Positions 18,979 through 30,200 of a DNA stretch of 64,000 bases are shown in pieces. Each line of letters begins with the position of its first letter. The stretch's first letter is position 1. Made by a program: the position numbers and the translations under genes. The stretch is from Sulfuricaulis limicola (GTDB taxonomy: Bacteria; Pseudomonadota; Gammaproteobacteria; Acidiferrobacterales; Sulfurifustaceae): the NCBI RefSeq assembly GCF_002355735.1, contig NZ_AP014879.1, forward strand, positions 1,054,001-1,118,000, written 5' to 3'. The notes beneath the pieces are model-generated. The model made no database searches and was not told the DNA's origin. It worked only from the letters and a program-made list of their open reading frames with translations.

Positions 18979-20775
18979 ATGTCTACCCAGCGTTATTCTG
19001 TTACCCCACATCCGATCGAGACCATCCTCACTTGGGTCAAGTCCGGCGAGATCGCCATCCCGGAGATCCAGCGTCCCTTCGTGTGGGAGGCGACGAAGGT
19101 GCGCAACCTGCTGGACTCGCTCTACCAGGGCTACCCCGTCGGCTACCTTATCGCCTGGCGAAACCCGACGGTCAAGCTCAAGGACGGCACGCCCTCGGCA
19201 GGCAAGCGTATTCTGATTGACGGCCAGCAGCGAGTCACCGCATTTATGGCAGCGCTACTCGGGCGGGAAGTGCTGACCAAGGACTACGAGACGGTCCGCA
19301 TCCGGATCGCTTTTCATCCGCAAGAGGAGAAGTTCGAGGTTTGGAACCCGGCTATCCGCAAGGACGTGGCCTGGATCGAGGACGTGGCCGAGGTCTTTGC
19401 GCCCGACACCAGCCTCACCGAGTTGACCGACACTTACACCGAAAAGAACCCTGGAGCTGATCGCAGGCGCGTGTCGCGCGTGCTGGAGAAGCTGCGCAAG
19501 ATCATCAACAACCACGTCGGTTTAATCGAGCTGGCCGAAGATCTCGACATCGAGACCGTCACCGAGATATTCATCCGCGTGAACTCCGCCGGGACGGAGC
19601 TCTCCCAGGCCGATTTCGTTATGTCCAAGATCGCCGTCAATGAGACCTATGGCGGCAATCTTTTGCGCAAAGCCATCGACTACTTCTGCCACCTTTCCGT
19701 GGCGCCGGAGTTCCTTGCGCGTATCGAGAAGGGTGACAAGGCGTTCGCCGTCTCCGAATTCCTGCCCCAGATGCGCTGGCTCAAGGACATCAACGACGAC
19801 ATCTACGATCCGACCTACACCGACATGCTGCGTGTGGCATTCACATCGGAGTTTGGGCGCGGCAAGCTCCAGGACCTGGTGGCGCTGCTTTCCGGCCGCA
19901 ACTTTGAGACCAAACAGTTCGAGGAGGTGATCGCTGAGGACTCGTTCGGGCGCCTCAAGAAGGGCATCCTCGCTTTCATCAGCAAAACGCACTTCGACCG
20001 CATCACGATGATTCTGCGCTCGGCGGGTTTTGTGACCAGCGACCTGATTGGCGGGCGTAACGCGGTCAACTTCGCCTATATCCTCTACCTGCGCGGTCGA
20101 GCCGAGAACATGCCAGCGGCAGACCTCGAAAGGCTGGTGCGTCGCTGGTACGCCATGTCGATTCTGCGCGGACGCTACACGGGCAGCCCCGAGACCGCAT
20201 TTGACCTCGACATCCGCCAGGTCGCGGCACGCGGGCTCGCGAGCTACGCCGAGTCGGTGATCGAGAACGAGCTGCCCGAGAGCTTCTGGACTGGGATGCT
20301 CCCGCAACTCATGGATACGTCATCAGGCCAGAGCCCCTATTTTCTCGCCTACGAAGCGGCGCAGGTGAAGCTTGGTGACAAGGGCTTTCTATCGCGGGAT
20401 ATCACTGTGCTCGACCTGCTGATGAACCGCAGCGACGTACACCACGTATACCCGAGAGAACACTTGAAGGCGCAGGGCCTTTCAAAGGGTCGTTACAATC
20501 AGATCGCCAATTTTGTATTGGCCCAGAGCGAGATCAACATCGCCATCGGCAAGAAGGCGCCGGAGAAGTATTTCGCGGAGTTGGCAGAACAGTGCGCGGG
20601 CGGCAAGAAGAAGTACGGCGGCATCACGAAGGCAGCTGAGATGCGCACTAACCTGCGCATGCATTGCTTGCCTGAGTCATTGTTGGATGGCGATATACCG
20701 GCCTATGACGACTTCCTCGAAGCGCGTCGAAAGCTCATGGCACAGAAGATCAAAATATGGTTTGAGGCACTGTGA
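18979..20775 (+). CDS. DUF262-DUF1524 (GmrSD-like) nuclease
   Basis: A 598-residue protein with an N-terminal DUF262 domain ([29 protein letters not shown] and the signature IDGQQRVT near residue 80) and a C-terminal DUF1524 HNH-type region with [11 protein letters not shown] (near 486) and [12 protein letters not shown]. This is the architecture of fused type IV modification-dependent enzymes such as GmrSD, where DUF262 binds and hydrolyses a nucleotide and the HNH part cuts modified DNA. The catalytic HH pair is kept. It is the third gene of the coupled operon, so it may be the DNA-cutting effector; alone it could be an independent type IV enzyme. Confidence 0.82.
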   Translation: MSTQRYSVTPHPIETILTWVKSGEIAIPEIQRPFVWEATKVRNLLDSLYQGYPVGYLIAWRNPTVKLKDGTPSAGKRILIDGQQRVTAFMAALLGREVLTKDYETVRIRIAFHPQEEKFEVWNPAIRKDVAWIEDVAEVFAPDTSLTELTDTYTEKNPGADRRRVSRVLEKLRKIINNHVGLIELAEDLDIETVTEIFIRVNSAGTELSQADFVMSKIAVNETYGGNLLRKAIDYFCHLSVAPEFLARIEKGDKAFAVSEFLPQMRWLKDINDDIYDPTYTDMLRVAFTSEFGRGKLQDLVALLSGRNFETKQFEEVIAEDSFGRLKKGILAFISKTHFDRITMILRSAGFVTSDLIGGRNAVNFAYILYLRGRAENMPAADLERLVRRWYAMSILRGRYTGSPETAFDLDIRQVAARGLASYAESVIENELPESFWTGMLPQLMDTSSGQSPYFLAYEAAQVKLGDKGFLSRDITVLDLLMNRSDVHHVYPREHLKAQGLSKGRYNQIANFVLAQSEINIAIGKKAPEKYFAELAEQCAGGKKKYGGITKAAEMRTNLRMHCLPESLLDGDIPAYDDFLEARRKLMAQKIKIWFEAL

Positions 20776-21035
20776 TGATCGTGGATTTCAAACCCTATCC
20801 AGCGATGAAGGACTCTGGCCTGCCGTGGTTGGGGGAGGTGCCGGAGCACTGGGATATCAAGCGCGCCAAAAACCTGTTCCGTTGCGTCGATGTTCGGTCA
20901 GAAATAGGCGAGCACCTTGTCGAGTACGCCGAGAAGTTGGCGAAACCGCGTGTCGTGGAAACCAGTGGCACAAATCTGGCACAAGAGGAAAACGGTACTG
21001 AAAATCAAAAGGGCCACATCGCTGTAGCCCCTTGA
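20775..21035 (+). pseudogene. hsdS 5' fragment fused to integrase 3' tail
   Basis: The first 40-odd residues (YPAMKDSGLPWLGEVPEHWD, then IKRAKNLF) are the classic start of type I specificity subunits. From EHL near position 20912 the frame continues as EYAEKLAKPRVVETSGTNLA, nearly the same as the C-terminus of the integrase ending at 49655. The junction is in frame. One base difference relative to the intact integrase 3' end removes its stop, so the frame reads through to 21035. It records a deletion that removed the rest of hsdS and most of an integrase gene. No function is expected. Confidence 0.8.
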
Positions 21036-21041
21036 TTGGAT

Positions 21042-21097
21042 TGGTACCGAGGGTCGAAATCGAACCGACACGGGATCGCTCCCACCAAATTTTGAGC
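21042..21097 (-). repeat. Middle att copy: diverged tRNA-Leu 3' half
   Basis: This aligns over its length to 11105-11160 and 49696-49751 but differs in the variable arm and one anticodon-stem base. It still folds as the 3' half of a tRNA-Leu with a CAA loop and TGGGAGCGATCCC variable arm, as if it came from a different host's tRNA. It is preceded by integrase-tail sequence and followed by the same left-end sequence seen after 11160, so it is the junction between two tandem elements. Confidence 0.85.
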
Positions 21098-21844
21098 GGT
21101 CTTCAGGAAGTAGGGCGCGTTTACGATCAACCACTTGTATCGCTTGCTCGCGCCAGAACCCTATTTGAATTACCGCATTTTCCAATCATGCCCGGCGCCA
21201 CGCTGGCACAAATCTGGCACACGCCGGTTTGTTCTTGGCCGAAACGTTTCTCTTCGAAGAACATTTACAATTTCGACACATTATGCCAACCTGTCGACGG
21301 CATCGACAAGTGCCGGAAACGGGTCGATAACTGAGAAAAAGTCATATCGATGAAAGTTTCGACCCAGCCAAGCCTTATGACGCGCTGCCGCCACTGCTTC
21401 CCAACTCGCATATTCTGAACCACGGTCACGATAATCAACCCGTTACGCGCCTAGGCTCCGCGCGTCCGTGACTCAGATGGCCAGGAATGGACGGGGTGGA
21501 CGGGGGCGCGTCACGTTTTGGTCGCGGTGATCGCGACCGGCCGAACGCCTCACCATGTCGCACGCATCGGAATGCCGCTCATGTTCCGTTCGCGGCCTTT
21601 GGCAGTCAGCTCCGCGGTTGGCTTATTCGAATTCATGATTACGCCCATTATCATGAATATTTAAGGGTGCTGAGTATTCAACGTCGCCGAGTGCCACTAG
21701 TGGCCGGTTAGCGCCCGGAATCGTTCGGGAATCTGCTAGTCGTTCGACGATATGGTTCTGAATCAGATCAGTTCCAGCAACCACGAAGGGTGGTGTAAAA
21801 GTGCAAATTGTTAAGAAGCCTACACGTACTCAATAGGCAAACAT
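21098..21844. other. Left end of element 2; no gene
   Basis: Positions 21098-21221 repeat the left end of element 1, including TGGCACAAATCTGGCACA at 21204-21221. Beyond lie the palindromes GAAACGTTTC (21241-21250) and TGTCGA-N5-TCGACA (21292-21308), then the 28-bp palindrome listed separately. I see no supported gene; the short frames lack ribosome binding sites. Confidence 0.6.
21631..21658. promoter_or_regulatory. 28-bp palindromic operator candidate, copy 1
   Basis: ATTCATGATT-ACGCCC-ATTATCATGAAT, with 9-bp perfect outer arms. The same sequence, differing at only 3 of 6 spacer bases, occurs at 30581-30608. It lies about 190 bases before the AlbA_2-like gene, so it may be the binding site of a dimeric repressor shared by both promoters. 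Confidence 0.6.
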
Positions 21845-23221
21845 ATGAGTGGAATATCGCGCAAATACGGTTTGAGCTTTCTCGGGGCCGCTGAGCTCTT
21901 GGCTGATTCGCTCACGATAAATTCTTTTTACCAAGGATTGGCTCGAGTTCGGTACGTGTTAGTCGAGAGAGATAGAGATAAGTGGGATGTGGCTATTATC
22001 GTAGCGCATGCCTTTACGAAAGATGAGAAGACGCCGGAACCGACCAAGGAATTGGACTACTCGTCAGTTCGGCTATGCGAGGATTGGGTGCCTCTCAATT
22101 CTTTTGTGCAGTGCTTCAAAAACGCCAGGCTCGAATTACCAAGCATATGTTTTCCGTTCGTAAAAAATCGAAGCCGAGATCGAACGTTCCTCAGTGGTAA
22201 CAATAGATTTCATCGGAGACCCGGACATCTATACACCGTCGATTGGCAAGATACCACGCATGCCAATCACGACATCTTGCTTTCCTATAATTTGCCGTAC
22301 TGCCCTGATGTGCTAGCAGCAGTAAGGCACTGGACAGGGCTCGTTGAGCTTACGGACAGTCATGTCTATCGAGGAAAGTTTCTGTTGTTTGTTCCCGAAT
22401 GTCGCGCTTACATAGGAAAATTGGCGCGTGTCGGGAATGAGCTTCAGATCAAGGTCGAAAGGATCCAATCTTGCGAATCGAATCTTTGTATAAAGGGCGC
22501 CTACTGGACGGATTCGCAAGAAATGAATTATGAGCCGCTGGAAGCGACGGTCAATATCGACGGATCGGCTACGTTGTCGCTGCCCGAGGAGGTACGCAGA
22601 CTCGAGCTATTTCTATTAGGGCCAAGCGAAACGCTCTACGACTATCATCGTGAAGGGCGTTGGCCTCTAGAAGGAACCACAAGCGTTCTTACTGTTGAAA
22701 AACCAATTACGTCAGATGAGAAAATTATTCAGCAAGCAATCAAATCGGGCGAAGGCGTTACTTTCGAATTTAAGCCGTATATTGCTCCGTCAAACCCTAA
22801 ATTTAAGGAAGTAATTCGCACCGCTATAGCGTTCGCCAATAAGTCCGGTGGTTATATCTTCTTGGGCATCGCCGATGACTGTCAGGTACTCGGCGTCGAA
22901 CACGAGTTAGTGAATCAGAATCGGAATACTGTTATCGACTTTGAGCAACAGGTCAGTCGGTATATTGGTGCAGTGCTTCAAGCGCTTCGAGGACGAATTG
23001 TCCCGTCCGTTAACGTTGAAGTTACCTCCATCTCGTTTGCTGGTCACCGCGTGATAATTGTAAAGGTCCCACCGGGAAACGAGATGCCATATCGAGACGC
23101 CCAAGGCGATCACCTGTACATTCGTCGTGGTGCAAACAATGTCCTACCAAACAATGAAGAACTTAAAGAGCTATTGTCGCCTCCCAAGCAGCCGGATGAC
23201 CTTTTGTGGAGGAATGCATAG
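21845..23221 (+). CDS. AlbA_2/Schlafen-like putative DNA-binding protein
   Basis: A 458-residue protein. Residues about 290-440 form an AlbA_2 (divergent AAA-4/Schlafen core) domain: IKSGEGVTFEFKPYI, then AIAFANKSGGYIFLGIADDC, and near the end VPPGNEMPYR and HLYIRRGANNVLPNNEEL. The E-F-K and GGYIFLGI motifs are typical. The first 280 residues have no domain I know. Proteins with this core bind or cut nucleic acid or act as regulators, and several are found in phage-defence loci. Codon use is more AT-rich than the chromosome. It is followed by a small gene in the same direction and faces the giant minus-strand gene. Confidence 0.7.
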   Translation: MSGISRKYGLSFLGAAELLADSLTINSFYQGLARVRYVLVERDRDKWDVAIIVAHAFTKDEKTPEPTKELDYSSVRLCEDWVPLNSFVQCFKNARLELPSICFPFVKNRSRDRTFLSGNNRFHRRPGHLYTVDWQDTTHANHDILLSYNLPYCPDVLAAVRHWTGLVELTDSHVYRGKFLLFVPECRAYIGKLARVGNELQIKVERIQSCESNLCIKGAYWTDSQEMNYEPLEATVNIDGSATLSLPEEVRRLELFLLGPSETLYDYHREGRWPLEGTTSVLTVEKPITSDEKIIQQAIKSGEGVTFEFKPYIAPSNPKFKEVIRTAIAFANKSGGYIFLGIADDCQVLGVEHELVNQNRNTVIDFEQQVSRYIGAVLQALRGRIVPSVNVEVTSISFAGHRVIIVKVPPGNEMPYRDAQGDHLYIRRGANNVLPNNEELKELLSPPKQPDDLLWRNA

Positions 23222-23410
23222 TTCGGCCAAGGGAAAACACCTTAACGCAAAATAGGGATCGGGACATTAGTAGACGTCTTCACAAACTTCTTAAGACGTC
23301 CTGTTCTTTTCTTGGTTTATGCCAAAGCCCGTTGGTCCGTTACAATCCGGCAACGAATCAACAGGTGATACTTCATTTTGGCACAGTAACGTACAAGCTA
23401 GAATCGTCCC

Positions 23411-24040
23411 ATGCAAACAGCCCAAGACTACATCAATCAGACAGCGAGCGCCGTGAAGCATCTCTTTGCTGGCATTGATCACTACATTCAGATTCTCCGC
23501 AGTGCACCAACACCTGTATTGATAACGGACAACAAACAGAGCGATGCAATACTTAAGTCATGGATCACGGCTAATCAGGCAGACATCGAACGAAGTCGAG
23601 ACGCGCAGCGCAAATTCTTCGCGGAGAAACATGCTCTTGCCACATTGTGTGGGTCGATTTTGCAAATAGCGTCGATGGCAATACGGCGCTATTCCAAAAA
23701 TGAATCGGTGCCGCCCGAGTTTTTGGCGTGTATAGGAACCAACAAGAATGCCATGCGCCATTGTATTGGTCGGCGTCTGCGGGAAGTGCCTATTGGGCTA
23801 TTAATCTACGCTGGTCGTAATCATTACAATCACCTCGAAGAAGGCAAGTTACATGAACCGAATTTAACGATTTTCGAGATGATGGCGACCAACCACACAT
23901 ATGGTTTTGGAATACGCGATCCGGCATTCGATCTGCACGGAAACGTGGGCTGGAATCTTCCCAGCAATGTGACAAGCATTTTGGAGTGGCGCGCGTACGA
24001 ACGCTACGAGGCCGACATGTCGCAGTTGCTCACCATTTGA
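23411..24040 (+). CDS. Uncharacterised protein with a HEPN-type motif
   Basis: A 209-residue, largely helical protein with no close family known to me. LLIYAGRNHYNHLEEG (near residues 130-145) contains RNHYNH, the Rx4H pattern of HEPN ribonucleases and related folds, in a suitable position after long helices (residues 70-110). That suggests, but does not prove, a HEPN-like fold. It lies 190 bases after the AlbA_2-like gene and ends 187 bases from the converging end of the giant gene. As a small helical protein it could be an effector or antitoxin. Confidence 0.5.
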   Translation: MQTAQDYINQTASAVKHLFAGIDHYIQILRSAPTPVLITDNKQSDAILKSWITANQADIERSRDAQRKFFAEKHALATLCGSILQIASMAIRRYSKNESVPPEFLACIGTNKNAMRHCIGRRLREVPIGLLIYAGRNHYNHLEEGKLHEPNLTIFEMMATNHTYGFGIRDPAFDLHGNVGWNLPSNVTSILEWRAYERYEADMSQLLTI

Positions 24041-24226
24041 CGCATTAAACGCAAAAACGATTGGCGTCAGTCATTTTGGCTCGGGGTCGGACTTGAATGT
24101 TTGAAGTAGGAGTTAGTTCTGTTCGCATCGGTGGTGCGTCATCATCGGATATCGTCGTGTTTGCTGGTGCAGCGGAAATCCATGTCTACCGTCAACGTTG
24201 TGATTTGTGTCTTGCGCAGCACGCGG

Positions 24227-27200
24227 TTAGATAGTGCGGACAGAAAGAAGCGAGCGCCATACTTCCGCGCCCAGGAGCACCGGTTCCTGGTCTATAACGT
24301 TCGTAAGGACGTTCCGTGTCAATGGAGCGGCCGCTGGCCATGCTTGGGCGTAGCGCAGGAGAATGTCGCCAAGCTGACGTACAGCCGTGAGTGGATCCGA
24401 CGCGCGGGCTACTAAAGCTGCCGTTTCCAATAAATGGCTAAGGTGTCGTTGTGCTAGGTTTGTCGATTCCGGCATCAAGCTATCTGGCATGGGTCCCGGG
24501 TAGCGAATCGCCAAGTCTGCCGCCAATGCAGTGAGGGCACGCGTTATATTTGCCTTAGCGTCATCTCCTATGAATGGCATAAGGGCAGCGGTGATTACCA
24601 AACACAGGTGGCTATCGTTTGAGTTTTTCCGACTGATATCGGCAAGATCTATCCGGCGTGCAAGTTGGTCAATTCGCGGGCGTTGATCGGCGTTTATTGC
24701 CGGGCGGCACAAGGCTGCAAAATATTCCCACGCGCCCCGAGACGCAATATCGGCTTCGAGCGTGCCGATTAACCCTTCCATTTCTGAAACCGCATCATCA
24801 TCAGATGCCGCGATACCGGGCAGTCCTATCGGTCGTAGCGTCAGGAACGAACCAAGATCGTTGTTGGCAGCACGCCGATTGCGCAAAAGGCTCCAGCTTT
24901 GCATTGTTGCACCGCCGACCGTCACGTGCAGTAAAGGCGACACTGTTTGAATAACCTCTGGCGTAAATATCTCGTCACAACGTTCGTCGCCGGCCACGTA
25001 AGCGATCACATGGAACAACAGATCCTCCGACGTGATAGCTTCGGGGTGTGCGGCAGCTGCTTCGTATTCGCCATTTCGAAGAAGCATGTTAGCGATAGAT
25101 CGCGGTACTCTGATGCGGCGGAAATCTGCATCAACACTGTCGGCATCATAGCCCGCGCTCAACACAACAGAGGCAATACGATCGGCATGAGTCCAGACAA
25201 GAACTAGGCGATCAGTAGCAGAACATCTAAGCCAGTCTTCATCCTGTTCAAAATGGACGTCTGTCCACTTCAGCAATGTCGAGAACAATCTTGCGTGCGC
25301 CTGCCATACAACGAAAGCCTGCGACGCCAGCTCGACGAACATCGGGTTTCGGTGGTGATCTTCTGCTACCGTGCGAAGCAGTGCCAAGACGTGAGTGCGC
25401 TCAAGGGGTGTCGTAGCCGACTCGAGAAGCTCCTGAAGTGTTCGAGAGCGCGTATCCGGGGTTAGCGCGCGAAATGCGCGTAGGATAGGTTCTGGCAACT
25501 TTACTGGGAGCCCCCACAGTCGCGTCACTGCACCACTAGGGCCATATTCAGTGATAAGGGTATCCGCAGCTGCGTTCAATCTTTGAGCGAACGTCTGGTC
25601 ATTTCCGGCCACCAGGCGAAGATGCTCTAATAATGCAGTGGCAGATGGTGGATCGAACGCTCTGTACTTTATTCTCGCGCCAGCAGCAATTTGCGCGTGC
25701 AGATCCGAGTACCTTGCGACGACGCTGCGTTTGCGAAATTGATTCAAGGCATCAATGCGCTCCATGGGCGTCGGCAAATGCACGAGCTGGTCAATCGCAA
25801 CAGCGCGCGCGGCCGAATTAATATCAAACCAGTCGATGTTGCTCGTCAGGACTTCTCGTCGGCGCGCGATCGACCGATCTAGCAGCGCAAAAGCCGGATC
25901 ACGTAGTACTTGGCGGTAACGGCGCGGACCAATGGTGATGGTGTGCATGTGTCCAGGCACACGTCGCACAATGAGCCGTTTCTCGCCATGGATGTTTCGC
26001 AGGTGCGTGCTGCCATAGGATAAAGCATCGCTTACGGCATTCCACCAACGGACCGGATCAAAGGAATCGCCAGCGATGTGCAATACCTTGCGGATCGTTA
26101 TTCCAATCGATTTGATAAAACGCGGGTCGGCATACAACGCTGTACGAATGGTGTGCGGAAGTCGTTGCACGAGTCTCATGATCTGGCGGCGAATCCCAGC
26201 TCGATAGTACCGCGGCTGATTTGCCGACGAGTGCTCTATGAATTCAACTAACAAACCGGTGGTAATTTCGGTCACCTTTTTTAGAAGGGCCTGATCTTTC
26301 GTTATGCGCGGGCCAATAACAATTTCCCAGATCCATCTTGTATAAGTGCTCCAACGTTGGTCATTACTGCCCGATTGATTAGTGATAGCTTCAATTAGGA
26401 ACCTCGAGAATTGCAGAGCAAGGAGAGAGACGGTCCTTGTGTCGCGGTCCGCAGCAAGGTCGGTACGATGATGCAACAAATAATCGAGCCGCAGACTCTC
26501 CCAGACCCAGTTTGACATCGCCCATAGCGATGCCTCGGGGAACCCGTCTAACTTCCAGAGCGCGACAATCACCTCCTGTGTGACTTTACGCAATGACAAA
26601 AGAAATGGAAGTTCATTGGGACGACCGGTCATGTCTGGTGGCAAATTCCGAACCTTTATGTGATTGTCCAAAAGGGCAGCGCGCGCCATATAGCGACGGA
26701 TGGTTGCGAGCGCGGGCGTTTCGGAAAGTGCTCCGTTAACGACAGGGGCTACGGAAAGATGGTGAAGCACTTCTTCAGGTTCCACCGGTATAAACATCGC
26801 TCCAGCTGCGCGCAGGCGGATAAACGCATCGAAATACTCCTCTTTCGAAATGTGTGCAGTTTCATGGAGGGCAAGCAGGACGTCAGTAGTCCCGATTATC
26901 GGGATGCCGTTGCCATTTCGCGGGTAACTTGAGACATGTCGATCATCAATACACGCAATAGCACTTGGCTGAGTGGGTGCTGTGATAATGTCGATGAGAC
27001 ACTGTTCGATCGAAGAACGTGGGCGCTCGGATTCCAGTACATCGGCATCTCCATCAGCATCGATCGCAACGGTTGTCGCTATAAATTGATAGCGGCCGCG
27101 GGCGATTCCGTCGGCAATCCGCTGCCGAAGCGCCCCGAGCATACTAGACATGTTTGTATCGCGATCTGCTTGCTCCACTTCGGCCCTGGCCGATTCAATC

Positions 27201-30200
27201 TCGGCAGGATCGAGAATGATTTGAAAGTAGCGCGTAAGTACATCGGTCAAATCGTTGTCCGCGAGAACTGAGAACGTGTTTTCAAGAAACAGGACCTTCG
27301 CGCCTACTGAAATCTCAATCGCACTTTGCTGCCCGGCAGTTTGGCCGAGTTGCTCAAGAAGGCGTGCATGGCGGTCCGCCGCAATACCGCCGGCCTTATG
27401 TAAGGCATCGATGACGTCGCGCATGCTACGAAAGTGATCTCGATGCTGCGGGATCTCTTGGCTAACCTGGTCGAAGGCGATCACAATGACATCGGGCGAC
27501 GTTTCGATTGCGCGCTCGAGCACCTTCAGCGCACGTTCGGAGCGAATCGGCGGTCCGTCGTTCTTCACGACAACCTCAATGACCGTAAGCATCTTCCGAT
27601 GGATCGCTGTCAGTACTTTCCGCAGGGACTCTATCCTGTGCGGTTGGCCAGGGGTTATAGCGCTTTGCAGTTCGAACAAGGCCTGTGGCGCAGCGCGGGA
27701 GATGTAGATAGGGGAGGGGAGTGCTTCCAGCCGCGAAAGCAGATTGAGCTGATTTGCAAGCAACAACGCTGTGATATCGAGATGGATCCTCCATGTCGTC
27801 AGCTCTGGCAATAGTCCGAGATTCGCCAAGCGGGCGCCGTGACGTACGAAAACTGGTCCGCTCTCCTCAAACGGATTGTTTTGAGGAGGCAGGGTGTAAA
27901 GCCGTGCAAACGTATTTGCTGCCAAGGCTGGAAGGACGTGCACCGGTGCAACACCATCCGAATATTGGCGTTCCACTTGGCCTGCATGCGCACGAAACTC
28001 GCGCATACGCTCGATCATTTGTTCGAGCGTCATCATTTGTACGACACCCGAACCATCCTGCGCGAGCGCGTGGATGTCCTCCATCAGGTGTGACGCCTCA
28101 TGATCAAGCCCCAGACGAAAAGCTTGGTTCAGCGCAGCTGGTGCGAGTTCTCGTGGAATCCCGTCAGTAACTGCTTTTCGCCAAAGTTGGCGAGCGAGAT
28201 CTGCATCCTCGACTCCGACGATGCTCGCAAGCTGCAGAGCCTGAGTGGTATCCAAGGAGTTTTCCTCAAGTGCACGTCGTACCGCTGGAATCGCGGCACG
28301 TATGTCACCCGTACGGAAGCGCAGATTCGCCAGCATCATCTCGTCGCTGATATCTCGCGTCTCGACCGCTATTGAGGCAGCCTGCTGCAAGGCGGTGACC
28401 GTGTTTCCCACCGCATGATGGGCTTGCACCTCAATCGCCCGAAGATCGCGCGGCAAAGCACGGCCCGGAAAAGCACTGCGATGTGTTTCTAAAAGTTCAA
28501 GTGCACGACGCGGTTCGTTGGCATTAAACGTAGCGTGAACCGCAAGTCGCACAGCTTCGGACGTGGCGAACTGAAGCAGTCCTGGAACGTGGTTCGCGAC
28601 GGCGTTCCAGCGTTTTGCCTGGGCCAAGACACGCGCTGCCGCCATGGCAACGGGAGGCGGAGGAGTCTCGTTCATTAGTTCGGAAAAAAAAGTCTCAACA
28701 GCCCCCCAATCGTTCGTCAACTTGGCCTGCTGGGTGAGCTGCATTAAGCGTCGCCCCTTAACGGATGGCGTGTTCGCATTCGCTCCGGGATCGTCTTTCT
28801 GAGCTCCAAGCTCGGCTAGATGTTCTTTCAAAATCTCTTCGGCACGTGGATTATCGAACAAGTGTGTGGTCTGTCGTAGCAGCAATTCGGCATCAGCCGG
28901 TTTTCCGTTTTCGCCGAGTATGAGCGCACCCACGAGTGCTTGTTGCGCGTCTGCGGCTTTCCGATCGATTGCTTCCCGGATCGCGCCAAGGCTCCGTTCA
29001 CGATCAAACTCATATCCGCGTGCAAGCGCCCAAAGTATCGCCAGTGAGTTGGCGGGAGCCTTGCTAAGTACATCCTGACAGCGTTTTTCGGCGGAGGTGA
29101 GCCGGTTTCGCAAATTGCTTTCACATGCCAGGGCCCACATGCGATCTTGTTCTTGGGTTGCTTTATCGAGCCCATCGTTCGCGAGGGTATCGAAACGTCT
29201 CATGGCTTCAATCAAATACCCCCGCGCTTCGTCGTCGTCACGAACAAGATCCAAATCAACCGGGTTCAACATCATCGCCCAGTCAATCGGCGAGAGCGGC
29301 GAGAGCGCGACGTTGTAGCGGATGATTGCGCCCGAACGGCGGATGGCAGGCCAACTCGGCGCAAGCTGCTCAGCACGCAGCATAGCGTTCATCGCTTCCC
29401 GGCGCCTGCCGGCGAGAAGCTCGGCGAACGCGCGCAGTCGTTCAGTTTCCGGGTCAGGGGTCGTTAGACGGCTGTCCTGATTAAGGAGCGCTAGGGCGTC
29501 ATCGTAATGCCCGAGCTCCAAGAGCATCGCAATTTTGAGGTGAAGCCCGTCACGGGTAGTCGGTTCTCCGAGAACTGTCAGCCCCTTGTCTGATCCCTCA
29601 GTTCGGCAAGCAAGCAGAGCGCGCAACCGCGGTTCATCTGGAAGAGCAATGCCATCCGCACGATCGAGCAGTTCCTGGGCCCTATGGATTTCACCATGCT
29701 GAAGTCGTAGCGAAGCCTGAAGCCTAATGACTCGGGCTCTTGTTTTGGCGTTAAGTCTTTCCCACGACTTGCCCTGTTCCAGCGCGCACAGCTGTTCTTC
29801 GACCGCTTTGACTTCGCCACGACGGATCCCATCGGTCGCCACGTCTAGCTGCTTATCTACTTGTACGGCTAGTTCTTCTTGGAGCGTCGTAATCTCCGAT
29901 ACCAGCACTCTGTTAAAGGTTGCGGTGTCTTTCGCGGATGCGCTGTCCGCACCCATAGCCGGCGGTGCCACGGTGCTTGTCCCGCAAATTCTTTGCACCA
30001 ATTCGGGGTTAAGATACTGGGAGACGATCCCAGGGTGGGGACGCAGCTTGTTTTCCAGTTGACTGGGTGCCCAGACTTCGTACTCCAACCCTAACTCGCG
30101 AAATCGTGCCTTTTCTATTTTGATATCAGCTTCGCGTTCCTTGGAATTAACGGGTGCTGCAACCATCAACACAAAACGCCTAATGCCCTCATTTTTCCAG

